A stretch of DNA of 64,000 nt from Hippasteria phrygiana. Lineage: Eukaryota > Echinodermata > Asteroidea > Valvatida > Goniasteridae. The position numbers were made by a program, and so were the translations under genes. How positions within the stretch are numbered: position 1 is the first letter of the stretch; each line of letters opens with the position of its first letter. The notes under the pieces are model-generated. The model had not been told where the DNA came from. It searched no databases and saw nothing but the letters and a program-made list of their open reading frames with translations. The stretch spans positions 1,860,001 through 1,924,000 of the forward strand of contig JAZGUH010000363.1 of NCBI GenBank assembly GCA_037893225.1, written 5' to 3'. Positions 41,991-54,941 of this stretch are shown here, one piece after another.

Positions 41991-42490
41991 GTGTGGATAG
42001 TAGGGGATTCCTTGGTGCGATGGGCTACCCATGAGGTTGCGGTTCCAGTTCAAGTTCGCTGGAAAGGAAAAAGTGGCGCGCATCTCCATGAAATTCCACA
42101 GTTGCTAAGTCAAATGGGGCATGGGTCTCCCTCCATTATCATTATGCATTTGGGAACGAATGACTTAGTCGTATTAGATTTTTTCGCGCTCCGACAACGA
42201 ATCGCATTGGCGATAGGGTACTGCCGCGACCAGTTCCCAGATGCCACGCTTGTGTGGTCAAACATTATTCCGCGTTTTTTTTTACTACGGCGCCAATTCC
42301 CAGCCGTCTTTGGAGCGGGTGCGGCGTGCTGCCAACCGATGGGCAAGAGCCCAGTGCCGTAGGCGTGGGGCCAGGGTGCTCGAACACCCGCAGTTTAGCT
42401 GGGCTAATTGTATCCTATACCCCGGGACGGGGTTCACCTCTCTCCTGAAGGTAATTTCATCTTCCGAACAAACCTGTGCAATTGCGTGTT
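41991..42490 (+). pseudogene. SGNH hydrolase domain of second Ngaro
   Basis: 41991-42362 starts WIVGDSLVRW (GDS block with nucleophile Ser), continues IIIMHLGTNDLV (GxND block) and ATLVWSNIIPR. A frameshift in the T run at ~42270-42278 moves the rest (NRWARAQCRRRG, EHPQFSWANCILYP; 42241-42492) to another frame, and the last block (Asp-Gly-Val-His) at ~42425-42436 sits in yet another. SGNH domains are recurrent cargo in Ngaro elements; proposed roles (lipid or RNA/DNA-linked esterase) are unproven. Confidence 0.8.
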
Positions 42491-42559
42491 AGCAATGCTG
42501 TGAGATTCGTTGCCGCAGTGCATGTTGGGCTTTTGATTTCTCTTCCTGTGGGTCGCGTT

Positions 42560-43215
42560 CCTCGCGGGTGGCAGTTTTTGTGGGGGATAGAAATCAAACT
42601 CCCAAGCTTGTCTTTAGGGGCTTTGCTAATTCAGTGGGTTGGGGCTTTTTCTTACATGTACCTCTAAGTTGGAAACGAATAACGCTTGACGATGTAAAAT
42701 TTAGGACTTTAATGACAGCGCCGTGACGTGCCACATGGGCTACTGCCATACGTACCAATGGCAGGTAATTAACACACTATAATTGGATAATTAATAGCTC
42801 CGTGCAGTTCCTCTCGGGCTATACCCTACCGCATGTTCCAGCGGGGGCCCATTATTGTAATTATGATTTGGTATAAACAAAAGTACATTTTGTAAGTTTA
42901 TGACCTTTTCAAAGTTAATGAGGTCACTTAAGTTTAAGGTAGTTTTCGTGTTGGTTGTGATGTTTCACATTATTCAGCAACGGCCGTTGTGTGGTGGTGG
43001 TCATGGGTATCACCTTTGTGGTAACTGGGGGCCATGGGTGTCTCCTTTAATGTTTGTGTTGTTAAGAAAAAGTTATTTTAATAACCGGTTTGCCCACTTT
43101 GGTATCCGGTTAGAAAATTTAGTTCAAATAAACGTGCTTGAAGCTGTGACATACACACACCATTCCTTAGTTTCCGTTTCCCCTTTATTGGAGTTTGGGT
43201 ATAATGTAGCTTTAA
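42560..43215 (+). repeat. B-type repeat of second Ngaro element, right arm
   Basis: Mirror of 36692-37347. Palindrome CAACGGCCGTTG at 42978-42989. Open frames here (42900-43223) are not genes. Confidence 0.75.
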
Positions 43216-43734
43216 TTAAGTAGGACAAGTTCTTTTTCGAAGGGTAATCCAAACAGGATTAGACTAATAATAATAACCCAGCAAACACATAACATTTTAA
43301 AAACATTTTTGAAAAGATGTAGTCAAAACATTGTAAAAATAACATAAAATAATGTTATCAAAACGTTTAACTTCATGGTAACTGAAAAAAAAAATTGTAT
43401 AACATGTTAACAATGTTATACAATTGTTTAAATGACACCTAACTGTGGCGGTGAAAGACAGCATTTTTATAACATTTTAGAAACATTTTTGAAAAGTACT
43501 AATTAATTTTTTTTTTAATAACGTAAAATAATGTTATCAAAACGTTTAACTTCATAGTAATTGGAAACATTTTTGTATAACATTTTAATAACGTTGTACA
43601 AATTTTTAAATGACACCTAACTGCCCAGCTAACACACGGGGTTACCGCAACGTTGCAGGAAGGTTGCGGTTTCGTCATGTTACACAGTAACGTACATACA
43701 ACGTTGCAACAACGTTACAAGTACGACTAAAGTC
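43216..43734. repeat. AACATT/AACGTT-rich tract, right arm
   Basis: Mirror of ~36173-36690, including the two ~170-bp copies (43282-43617). Confidence 0.75.
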
Positions 43735-43806
43735 GTGGCCGTAGGTTAAGTGCGCTGTACTAACACTTCTCTATCTCTTGCAGGCTTGTAGGTTCAAATC
43801 CGGGCA
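43735..43806 (+). repeat. tRNA-derived repeat, right arm
   Basis: Mirror of 36101-36172; A-box-like GGCCGTAGGTTAAG and B box GGTTCAAATCC on the plus strand. Confidence 0.6.
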
Positions 43807-45470
43807 GTTCTTCGCCGAAGGAAAAGAAACAGAAACACAGAGTGAAAGGGATGCGTGGAAGTGGAAGTGGAGGGTGGAGGTGGAGGAGTCCGAGGATAGG
43901 ATGTGCGTTGGGGAGAGGAACAATAGGGGGCTTCCAATCATGTATTTTAATTTTTGGCGGGACGTTGCAGGAACGTTAAATTAGGATGTTTTAAAAACAT
44001 TTTCATGACGTCTCCAAAATGTTGTTACAACCGTTTTTAAAACCACACATTTTAACGTAACAAAAAACATAATCTGGAAATATTATAACATTTAAAAAAA
44101 ACATTTTAACAATGTTTTTACAATGTTTTTGTGTTTTCTGGGAATAATATTTCAAAGCGGCGCACTCTTTTCAGAATGTTAATAATTTTCCTTTTTTTTG
44201 CGTACAGTGCCTATCTATGCAGAGCTTCGTGCACAGCAGCGATTGTATAGCATGTAACCCATTAGCCTGTTTACATTCCTTAAATGATACATTGTAACAA
44301 ATTTACTCTACGAGTCAAATTTCCGACAAAATTCTCGGAAGTGTTTCGCGCCATTGTGATTGGCGGGAGTAATTCTCCCATGATGCTTTGCGATCTGTCC
44401 AGAATCTGTAAACAAACATGGCTGCCGTCTCGCGCGCGTGTGGACCTGATGTTGTGGATAATGATGTATCGTCCAGGCAGCTAAAATGACGCACTTATAT
44501 AATGACGCACTTACCTTTCACTTTGAACAGCGCGGCGCGCACGCGCCGACGTGACCAGCACTCACTTGCAACCTTGAAAGTCACATCTGAATGAGCACTC
44601 ACTCACATAAAAAATATGGAAAGTCAAGGCTTTGCCGCTAAGTTAGGAAAAATCGATGATTTTGTTATTTTATTGGCTAATTTACTAGATACAAATACTG
44701 TGGGCATACATTTGCCCATAAAACTGTAATTTCATGCTCCTTCGCTTCGCTCATACGCATGAAAAATAGTTTTCTTCTATTAGACAACACAATGATTAAA
44801 CGCAAACACATTATTTCTGAATCGCATTAATTTATTCCGAGCATGGGATGCGGTCGCCTGTAACCGTTGAGTTATACACTGCTACGAGAATAATGTCATA
44901 TATACCCCCCCCCCCCCCCCCCCCCCCCCCATTATCACATCTCGGTTCCTCCATTTACTTTCTCATAACAACATTTATATAAAATCATAATTTTAAAAGT
45001 ATATTTACATGTACAGGTTATTATCAGACTTGACTGAATCATACAGTCGTACTTCCCCTTCGCCATCACATCTCAGTTCCTCCATGGAAAAATGCCCTTT
45101 AGGCCGGGACGTTCCGTCCATCTCGGTACATCGTACCATCCTCCAATTAGGCCTACTTTTTCATATCACAACATTTATATAAAATATATATATTTTTTTT
45201 TTCGACTAGCAAGTGAATCATATAAGTTATCCTACTCTTTATACATGCTGCTGTATCAGTCATCAACGCACCTCCAGCACACTTCGTGTGTAAGGCATTT
45301 TAATAAAGCAACTACATGTATATCCTTAAATGCATCAGATGAAATCGTTCAATTACTATGCCTGAATTCTGCGATACATCATTAATTGTAGGTCTTTAAG
45401 TCACTAGTGTTTCATTCCTTATGAGTATCTCCGATACTTTCATTCTCCGATTGACATCTTTCCTATGAAA
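43807..45470. other. non-coding tract, right arm
   Basis: Mirror of 34441-36100 with a 26-C run at 44905-44930 (17 in the left arm) and a 4-bp deletion near 45443 relative to the left arm. No supported gene. Confidence 0.5.
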
Positions 45471-45474
45471 CTCA

Positions 45475-45914
45475 CTTATTTGCTAAATGAGATGCAACGC
45501 CGGATCTCATACTGTGCAGGCCATATCTCGTTGTTGGGTGCTCAACGCCTACTTGCTCGAGTGCTTCGAGAAACAATTCCCTGCATCTAGTATAGTCAGG
45601 GGCCTATGCAATATTGGCGTGTATGATGTTGTACTACGGCGAAACGACAGAGCCGTAAATAGATAAACATCCTGGCCAATTTCAACGTTACAATTTGACA
45701 TATCCAAGTAATAATCGAACTGGTGAGTAGTCATCTCAGGTATCGGAAATAAAAATGTTGTATTTCCTGCTCTGAAAATATCCGTTTTTGATCTGGGAAT
45801 GAATATACTCGAGCCTTTGTAGAAGTTCGAAATGACGAGCTTTAAGTTGTACCATTTCGTCATGTCCGAATAAGAGTACATTTTAGTGACACATAAGGGC
45901 AATTCCACCGTCAC
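45475..45914 (-). pseudogene. DIRS tyrosine recombinase remnant, right arm
   Basis: Mirror of 33998-34436; the 121-codon frame 45549-45914 encodes a peptide identical to the left arm, followed by the HxxR region in another frame. 45915-46505 is AT-rich and empty. Confidence 0.55.
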
Positions 45915-46715
45915 TCACGTTACATTTATATGCCATGAGGCTACTTCGACCTCTCACTGCTTTCAAAGTATCTGATCAAGCTGAATCAAACTAGCCATAC
46001 AACAACCTTGGGGTAAGGGGTACTCAAAAATGGAAAGAAATTCAACCTATTCATTCCTTTTTTCTTATTTTTTTAACACGTGTTTTGTTGGTCATTCACG
46101 TTACAAAAAAAGGACATGAACAAATTTGCTTGCAATTTTGTTAAAGTCTCCTCAAACTGTACTTTGCAACACAAAAGTAACTGTTTTACCTTTCACTCGA
46201 CCCACAGCTAGATATAAAAACCCATGTTGAATCAAATCAGTGTGTATTTTAGATGAAAGGGACATGAGATTACATACAGTGAGGTATCGTCACTCACGTT
46301 ACTTCCTCTTCATGTTTTTCTTTTTAACACGGCATAACATCTGAATTTGATGAACTGCAACATAAACTCTTTTCTTGTAATATATTAACCTGTCTCTGCC
46401 TTAAATACAAAAACTCAATAACACGGTTTGCATGTTAAAACAAGGTGCCAAAATGACTACCAAAATCCATGATGTTAGCTAAAATAGAAATGGTGGTTTT
46501 TTTAATTGGCTTTTCCGAAATCCTTCGGAAAAGGCTTTGTTTTTGTTCTGATTTTTTTTTTTTTTCTTCTTCTTCTTCTTCTTTTAGTTCTGACCAAAAG
46601 CCCATAGACTTTGTACACGAATTTTCTCCGCGGCACTTTAGGTCTTAAAAAACTTCAGATCTTAACCAAACTTACCTCAAACATAGACCCTAAGCTGAAA
46701 TAGTATGTCGAAGAG

Positions 46716-49150
46716 TGACGTCATGATGACGTCATCACGTGTCACGTGACGTCATCTTAAATGTGCGTTTTTCAAGGGCCCATATCTAGAGAACGGTAGG
46801 TCCGATTTCCTTCAAACCTGATATGTTGGTAGGCTAGCTCGTGTTATAGATGAAATTTGAGGTGACGTCAAGATGACGTCATCATACGATTTTATAGTAA
46901 TTTTTAAGTTTTTGAAATTCAAAGTTTCTTAAAGCCATATCTCATCAACAGAACATGCTAAATTCAAAATTCTTTTTGTAATAGCTTTGTTAGCTCCTAT
47001 ATTCTTTCACATACATTTGAAAAATGTGTGACGTCATCATGACGTCATCAAAAATGTGCATTTCTGAAACACACATAAGGGTACGTCCGATCGTCATAAA
47101 AATTAGTGGGTAGGTAGATAGTGCTACTAGCATGTAAAATCCGAGGTGACGTCATGATGACGTCATCGGCTGATTTTCTGTGAATTTTTTAGTTCTATCC
47201 CAAATCCCATAGACTTTGTACACGAATTTTGTAAGTGGCACTTTGGTCACTAAACAACCTCGGATCTTAATCAGACTTAACACAAACATAGACCCTCAGC
47301 TGAAAATGTAAGCCGAAACGTGACGTCATGATGACGTCATCACGTGTCATGTGACGTCATCTTAAATGTGCATTTTTCAAGGGCCTATATCTAGAGAACG
47401 GTAGGTCCGATTGCCTTCAAACCTGGTATGTTATGGGAGCTCGTGTTATAGATGAAAATTAAGGTGACGTCATGATGACGTCATCATACGATTTTACAGT
47501 AATATTAAAGTTTTTCAACTTCAAAGTTTCTTAAAGCCATATCTCACCAACAGAACATGCTAAATTCAAAATTCTTTTTGTAATAGCTTTGTTAGCTCCT
47601 ATATTCTTTCACATACATTTGAAAAATGTGTGACGTCATCATGACGTCATCAAAAATGTGCATTTCTGAAACACACATAAGGGTACGTCCGATCGTCATA
47701 AAAATTAGTGGGTAGGTAGATAGTGCTAATAGCATGTAAAATCCGAGGTGACGTCATGATGACGTCATCGGCTGATTTTCTGTGAATTTTTTAGTTCTAT
47801 CCCAAATCCCATGGACTTTGTACACGAATTTTGTAAGTGGCACTTTGGTCACTAAACAACCTCGGATCTTAATCAGACTTAACACAAACATAGACCCTCA
47901 GCTGAAAATGTAAGCCGAAACGTGACGTCATGATGACGTCATCACGTGTCATGTGACGTCATCTTAAATGTGCATTTTTCTAGGGCCTATATCTAGAGAA
48001 CGGTAGGTCCGATTGCCTTCAAACCTGGTATGTTGGTATGGTAGCTCGTGTTATAGATGAAAATTAAGGTGACGTCATGATCACGTCATCATACGATTTT
48101 ACAGTAATATTAAAGTTTTTGAACTTCAAAGTTTCTTAAAGCCATATCTCACCAACAGAACATGCTAAATTCAAAATTCTTTTTGTAATAGCTTTGTTAG
48201 CTCCAATATTCTTTCACATACATTTGAAAAATGTGTGACGTCATCATGACGTCATCAAAAATGTGCATTTCTGAAACACACATAAGGGTACGTCCGATCG
48301 TCATAAAAATTAGTGGGTAGGTAGATAGTGCTAATAGCATGTAAAATCCGAGGTGACGTCATGATGACGTCATCGGCTGATTTTCTGTGAATTTTTTAGT
48401 TCTATCCCAAATCCCATGGACTTTGTACACGAATTTTATAAGTGGCACTTTGGTCACTAAACAACCTCGGATCTTAATCAGACTTAACACAAACATAGAC
48501 CCTAAGCTGAAAATGTAAGCCGAAACGTGACGTCATGATGACGTCATCACGTGTCATGTGACGTCATCTTAAATGTGCATTTTTCAAGAGCCTATATCTA
48601 GAGAACGGTAGGTCCGATTGCCTTCAAACCTGGTATGTTGGTATGGTAGCTCGTGTTATAGATGAAAATTAAGGTGACGTCATGATGACGTCATCATACG
48701 ATTTTACAGTAATATTAAAGTTTTTCAACTTCAAAGTTTCTTAAAGCCATATCTCACCAACAGAACATGCTAAATTCAAAATTCTTTTTGTAATAGCTTT
48801 GTTAGCTCCTATATTCTTTCACATACATTTGAAAAATGTGTGACGTCATCATGACGTCATCAAAAATGTGCATTTCTGAAACACACATAAGGGTACGTCC
48901 GATCGTCATAAAAATTGGTGGGTAGGTAGATAGTGCCACTAGCATGCAAAATCCGAAGTGACGTCATGATGACGTCATCGACTGATTTTTTATGAATTTG
49001 TAAATGTTTCAAATTTCATTGTACTCTTAAAATTTTGCACTTCTTCAAATGCCATGAACTTCAAACTTGGCATATGCATTGACTATCTACTCGAGATGGG
49101 TGCCGAATCATGACGTCATGATGACGTCATCACATGTCACGTGACGTCAT
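46716..49150. repeat. ~605-bp tandem array with paired TGACGTCA sites
   Basis: The TGACGTCATGATGACGTCAT landmark recurs at 46716, 47321, 47923, 48528 and 49111, giving periods of 605, 602, 605 and 583 bp. Each full unit has four clusters with nine TGACGTCA palindromes in total, mostly as pairs separated by 3 bp. TGACGTCA is the full cAMP-response-element consensus bound by CREB/ATF bZIP proteins. Units differ by a few percent, the first and last being most diverged. No coding potential. Confidence 0.9.
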
Positions 49151-50505
49151 CTTAAATTTGCATTTTTGAAGGCCCTATATCTATTTTTTTTCTGCTTCTT
49201 ATTTTAGTTCTATCCCAAATCCCATAGACTTTGTGCATAGATTTTCTGATCGGCACTTTTGTCATCAAACAACATCGAATCTTAGTCAGAGTTAGCATAG
49301 GTATAGACCCTGATGCAAAGTCGTGCCGCGAAGAGTGACGTCATAATGACGTCTTCGTGTGGCATGTAACATGAACTTAAAGGTCAAGTTCGGAGTACGA
49401 AATGTTAATCATAAAATAATCTCAGATCTTAAACTTAGCAAAGACATAGACCTTCTGATACTTTATGTCAAATAAAAAAGAAAAAAAGGAAAAGCCATGC
49501 GTATGTTTACAACAGACGCACATTTTTTGGCGTTTCCGCTACAGCAGGAAAGCCTTTGTTTTTGTTCTGTTCGCGCGATTGTGTAGTTTAGTACACTTTC
49601 GCCCAGGCATGAACACAATCTACTTGAAAATTGTTCGTTTTGCCACATTCAGAACAAAGGGCCACGTCGAAGAACATCTGCAGGGTTTTTTTGGAGTGAA
49701 ATCGTTAGCTAAGAGGTAACAAAATACGTGATTGCGCAATACCCAGCTTTACACGGATATATAGCTGGTGGGAGAGTAGTTGACCGAGCCAAAACGTGAC
49801 ACAACGTAAGAAAATCGTATTTTCCGCCTTAAAAAACCTTTCCAAATCACAAAAGCACGTGTCATTGGGATTCAGAGAAGTCTACTTTAGTAACAAAAAA
49901 AGGCTTTTGGAATAATCAAATACTCCAGAAGCTAACATGAACACAATTAATACAGAAATCCTAAACTACACAATACCCACTATTTTGGTTTCTTCTTAAA
50001 CACGAATTTTGTCTGCGGCACTTTGGTCACTAAACAACATCAGATCTTAAGCAAACTTAACCCAAACATAGACCCTAATCTGAAATTGTGTGCCGAAGAG
50101 TGATGTCACGATGACGTCATTATGTGTTACGTGATGTCATCTTAAAGGCTCATTTTTCAAGGGCCCATATCAAGAGAACCGTAAGTCCAATTGCATTCAA
50201 ACCTGGTATGTTGGCTAAACAAGTACATGTTATAAATCAAAATTGAGGTGACGTCATAATGACGTCATCATCTGATTTTTATGGTAATTTCAAAATTTTA
50301 ACGTTAAAGATTCTTAAAACCACATCTCATTAACAGAACATGTTCAATTCAAAATTCCTTTTGTAATAGCTTTGTTAGCTCGTACATTCTTTTATATAAA
50401 TGCGAAAAATTACTGAAGTCATAATGACGTCATTAAAGGCATGATTTCTTGAAAGACATATGGATAGACCATGTCTAATCGTCACGAAACTTGGTGGTTA
50501 GGTAG
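49151..50505. repeat. diverged repeat units and second hairpin module inside the Helentron-like insertion
   Basis: Older copies of the array unit (sites at ~49335, ~50097, ~50250) flank a second 5'-type hairpin (GGCGTTTCC ... GGAAAGCC, ~49529-49555) followed by TTTGTTTTTGTTCTG, the same module as at 46508. Suggests a nested or composite element. The small frames at 49463-49719 are not credible. Confidence 0.6.
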
Positions 50506-50589
50506 ATTTGTCACTAGTTTACAAAATTCGAAGTGACATCATAAAAACATATGGAAAAGCCCTATGTTCTTAAAAACATAGACCTCTAG

Positions 50590-51239
50590 TTTTTTATATA
50601 TTTTTTTTAAACCTAAAATCACACTTAAATACATTCCGTCTCATTGGCACACCACTTAAATGAAATATCTTTTTGTCCCCTTAAATTTGACACCACATAT
50701 GATGTGATGCTTGTAATTCGGAAGATTTCATACATTTTCCACTTTCTAGACTTGTCCACTTTTGCGTGGAATTGCCCATAAGCTGTTCGTAGTTGTATTA
50801 GAGAACTTTCGGGAAGCCCGAATTTTGGACCATGGTTTTAACCAAAATCTAGAGAAAATGGTTCTTTTTGGTTGGGAGGATTATGCAGTACTCTTGAGCA
50901 GAAAGAGTATGTTGTTCCATAGGCGAGTATGCGGGATAAGGCTTGGAAATAACAAGAGAGAAGCCATTTTAGGGCTGTTGCAGACGAAATACGTCAAGTA
51001 TGTAAACTGTAATTACCTCAATCACGCACAGGCAATAGTGGAATGTTTGTGTTCTTCGAGCCATGAAAAGAAAAAGCATACATTTGAACAGATATCCAGT
51101 TGTCCTGCTCTGGACAACGGCAAAAATACCAGCCTTGAATTCTTCCAATTCCTTCGGAAAACCACACCAGGATATCTGTTTGAAAATTATCTAATGCAGA
51201 AAGGAGAACAAACAAATTGGTTATATCTGATCTGAGGCA
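50590..51239. other. no supported gene apart from open frame 50762-51235
   Basis: Mirror of ~32757-33406. The 157-codon plus-strand frame (50762-51235) corresponds to 32761-33234 and differs by one residue. Function unknown. Confidence 0.3.
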
Positions 51240-52520
51240 TGGAACTCTGGGCCAAATATCTTGTTATTTCTTCATTTTTCCAATACATTCAAGCCATTCA
51301 AGCCCTCTGCTGTAAACATTCCTGGTATGCAAGGTTTATAACACGACCAAAACAACCGCCAGAATGGAGAGAATGGCCACCATGGGCAAACCAATGCTCC
51401 ACCCCCCTTTTTTGTTTCCTTATACGCATGGAGATGTTGAAGCACACTAATACGGACCGTGGTCGACACTAGGAGACAATTTTCTTTCGACCAATCTTGT
51501 GCAAATGCATCTACTCCGGAAGTCCCTGGATTAGAGTGTCTTGAGAAAAAACGAAGCAGTCCACTGTGAGTGGACCCCATAAATCATTTGTTTGTAGTCT
51601 AGTGCTTGTGAAATTTCCCAAATCGTCTATATCTATTAGTCTAACTTACTAGATCAGCCTCTTCGTTTTGATTTCTGGGAATCCATTGAACCTCGAATCG
51701 AATATAATTGGTGAGACAGGAATCGAAAATGTCAACAGCTAACTTCTGCAAATCCGTCATACCTCGACTATATGAGCGGCTGACTCGCTCTGTATAAATA
51801 TTCCACTGAATTAGAAACTATTGGAAGATGGGAAAGGATTGCAAAATGAATGGAATCTATTTCCTGCCATGTTGGGCTCTGTCTGGCTTCGGTCTCGGTC
51901 CACTGTTTATGGGCCGTATGGAAATCATTACAGAGAATCGCACCTGAACCTGATGAACTAGCATCTGCAGCATGATGGCTGATTTTGTCAACTGTATGCG
52001 AATATATCTCGTACGTTCATGGAGACGTGATTCTTCCAGAATTCAATGTTGGATATAGGCACAATTCAACTAGACTTGTGAAATTGTCTGTGTGACTGGC
52101 TTTGGTGATTTCTATTTTTTGTTTGGTCATTAATCGAGTTATAACTTGCCCTACGAAATAATGGAAATGTCTTATCCTTGTAAGATGTGACCGTTATAGG
52201 TCCGATATCGATAAGAGTATCTTATCTGTATATACGCCTTCTTACAACCGGTAAGGTACCTTTTACCGTGTCCTAATTCATACCCAACTATTGGGTACGA
52301 AAGGACTGATCCCTTTGGCTTTTCTCTGTATTATATGCCATGATGGGGGATGACTGGGTTCTTGGCTGGGCTCTTGAGAACATGGGTCCAGGGAAGTGCG
52401 GGCACTCTCTTGCCCAATGACCTGGCATCTTGCTGGTGAAACATGTCAGCATTTGGCAGGCCTGGCGGAAGGGAAAAATGGAATACCAACAAGCAAAAAG
52501 AATTCTGGAACTTAACGTTT
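51240..52520 (-). pseudogene. DIRS gag/RNase H remnants, right arm
   Basis: Mirror of ~31490-32757: post-RNase H frame 51272-51580 (TSGVDAFAQDW), RNase H ~51730-51995, gag end 52260-52440. It carries a 9-bp duplication near 51292-51310 (CATTCAAGC doubled) not in the left arm. Confidence 0.6.
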
Positions 52521-54340
52521 CCTACCGAGTATAACTCACGGCGTGCGACGACCTGAACTGGTGCGATTTTTGCCGAGTAGCTCTTATATAGAGCTACACT
52601 GCATTGCATTTTTAACTTCTCCATATATAGTTAACAACTGATGCGTTACATTCCATGATCCACTACCTATCGCTAATCCAAAACCCGGGGCGCTACAAAG
52701 GGCATTGTGCCGTCCAAACGAAGAAAACCACATTCATTGGCCGAAAGAGACTTTTGAAGGCGGCCCTCTGCCGGCCAATATCCAAGCAAGCCATATCATA
52801 TGACAACGTAATGCGTTCTGTGTTTATTAATTTAGTAGGGAGTGCCTAGTAGCACGTGTTTCTTATAGAAAGTGGGTGTAAACATTTCCTAATTTTAATG
52901 TTGGGCAGATTAAGGCCTATGATAATTGATTAATTTAGGGAATGGGTGCAATTAGTTGCACGTGTATTTACACATGTTTTCATGGTTTGAGGTAAGCTAT
53001 AAATAAAGTTTTCCATTTTTAACTGATTACGGCTTATTTTATTCGGGGCGCAGTACACACCTAAAATGATTGATAGCCTTTATAATAACGGGTGGGTTGG
53101 GGGTTTAGGGTCCGTTGAGAAACTAGGTATAATGTTGTTGTTTTTCAAGAAATAGATTATTCCAATAGGCCTAAATTGATAGGCCCTACGCTAGATACGC
53201 CACTGCTTTTGATTTTGCTTCCGTCAGAGCTGGTGTAGGCCCTCCGATTACACATTGAGTGTTTTTTTATTGGTTTATTTTTTATGAACAACAAATTATA
53301 TCCATATTTAAACAATAATTGTGGCCAGTTACAATTGTTTGCAAACATTTATATTGTTTATTGTTTCATGGCATCTAAATTATAATTTTTATTTTATTAT
53401 ATTTGAACCAATTACATTGTAAATAATTTTGTTTCTGTGAAATAAAAAAGTTGTGTCTCAGGTTTTACATGATAAAGGCATGTTTTAAAATTACAACTGT
53501 CTTATTTGAGGTCATGTAACATATTATGGAGTTGTTTGTGATATAACAGCAATTAAAACTTTAAAAATGCTATAAACTACACTGAAACTGCAAGGACTTG
53601 GCATTATCAAAATGGCTACTTTAATAAAGGTAGCATGTCATGGCTACCGTAGTTTTTAGCGTTTGGCAGGGTGCGTCATTATACATTCCCAACTTCCGTG
53701 ACCTCTGAACAGCTAGCTAGCTAAAGACGTGTTGTTATAAACTTGGCTTCTTGTATGTGCAGAACAAACCAGATGAGCCTGGATCTCGAAGAATTGTGAT
53801 GTTTACTATACCTCCATGGTGATACATACAGGGTGATACATTACTGAAAAGAAATGTAATGTGAAAGGTATCGATATATTCAGTTGTCCAACAGATCAGC
53901 AGAAAGTCTTATGTGCGTCATTATACCTTCCTCGAGGATACTATAATTAAAGGTAAATATGTCTTATAGCTAGGGATTTTGAGCGATGTAAGTAATAAGT
54001 ATAGGGCATTATTTTAGAAAAGTTTGCAGATGTTGTTGATGACAAACACTGTTTCACACGTGTCAATTCTCATGGGACAAAAACACAGTAACCGAACACG
54101 ATGACAATTTTTGTAAAATCATAACTAACAAACAAAACAAGTAATAAAACTGAAATTTACAGGTAGTAATACATGATATCTTACGGTAATATTCCCCAAA
54201 AATGAATGCAATCGGACGTACCGTTCTGTTATCGTTTAAAATGCGCGCCATCTGCCCGCGAGTAGCGGCATTGTCTCGTGTGTAAACAATCCGTGCGTGG
54301 GGGGTCCGCAAAATCGGAGCGCTTCGGCCCAGAACCGAAA
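52521..54340. other. no supported gene, right arm
   Basis: Mirror of 29660-31490 with scattered substitutions and small indels (e.g. around 53700-53900). Confidence 0.55.
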
Positions 54341-54559
54341 ATGGCCGAAGCTGCAAAAAGTCGATTGCTTGATGCATGCTGCGCTTCTTATTATGCTATG
54401 CTTGTGAAGATTTTGACGTCATCATCAAGCAGAAACATGAGTCTACAAGTCCCGGATGTCTCCAAAATTTTCAACGTGGCATTCACATCGAACGATGTCA
54501 AGACGTTTTTCTTGACACAATTCCGCCTGGAAGGACTCCACACAATGGCTGGAGACGAG
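54341..54559 (+). CDS. candidate host first exon, unknown family, right arm
   Basis: Exact mirror of 29441-29659: ATG at 54341 in CGAAAATGGCC, 73 codons, GTATGC donor at 54560. Identical peptide. If the palindrome is real there are two divergent copies of this exon; if it is an assembly join they are alleles. The following 54560-54941 is non-coding. Confidence 0.4.
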
Positions 54560-54941
54560 GTATGCACATTTGTATATTATTCAGGAATTAATTTTTATAA
54601 AAAGTTTCAGTTTTAAGATGCGAAATTTGAAAAACGGATGATTTTTGTGAGGGAATGTACGACTCAGTCGGGACCGTCGCGTATGTACAAATGAATGGGG
54701 CCACATTCACGGGTCACCGCTCGTGCGCCATAAATTGTTTGGTGCACACCGCGCGTAGTACCAGCTGTGCGGTATTTTTTTATGTTACTTGTGCATGCTG
54801 TGTTGCAATTCTATACACGTTGTCAATGGTTTTTCCCCACTTTTCTCACTTTACTTATGTATAACAATTAGTGAATTTTAGTGAATTTAAAGACTTTTGT
54901 GTTTTCGGATTATCAGCTTGATTGTTTCAATGTTTGTATCT

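Larger units (their letters stand above)
39364..43215 (+). mobile_element. second Ngaro element, RT-RNase H-YR-SGNH-B
   Basis: Plus-strand element with pol, tyrosine recombinase, SGNH domain and one B-type repeat (42560-43215). Gag and A1 are missing on the 5' side, where the palindrome breakpoint cuts it, and no A2-B2 unit follows B. It is the only element in the window with a full RT frame. Compared with the first element (4580-11241), proteins are clearly homologous but diverged. Confidence 0.88.
46506..50589 (+). mobile_element. non-autonomous Helentron/Helitron2-like insertion, right arm only
   Basis: 4,084 bp absent from the left arm, whose matching site (33406/33407, inside TAATTTTTTATATA when read in right-arm sense) is intact, so the insertion is precise and made no clear target duplication beyond T ambiguity. 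5' end: TTGGCTTTTCCGAA with a hairpin closing at GGAAAAGGC. 3' end: GGAAAAGCC (inverted copy of the 5' GGCTTTTCC), then the hairpin CTATGTTCTTAAAAACATAG, then ACCTCTAG followed by host T. An asymmetric inverted repeat plus a 3' terminal hairpin and insertion in a T tract is the Helentron (Helitron2) pattern; CTAG is also the Helitron 3' end. No Rep/helicase frame is present. The centre holds tandem repeats, as often in such elements. Confidence 0.72.

Noticed and set aside
49463..49719. Open frames inside the Helentron-like insertion as a Rep or helicase gene
   Set aside because: Too short and without HUH or helicase motifs; the element is non-autonomous.
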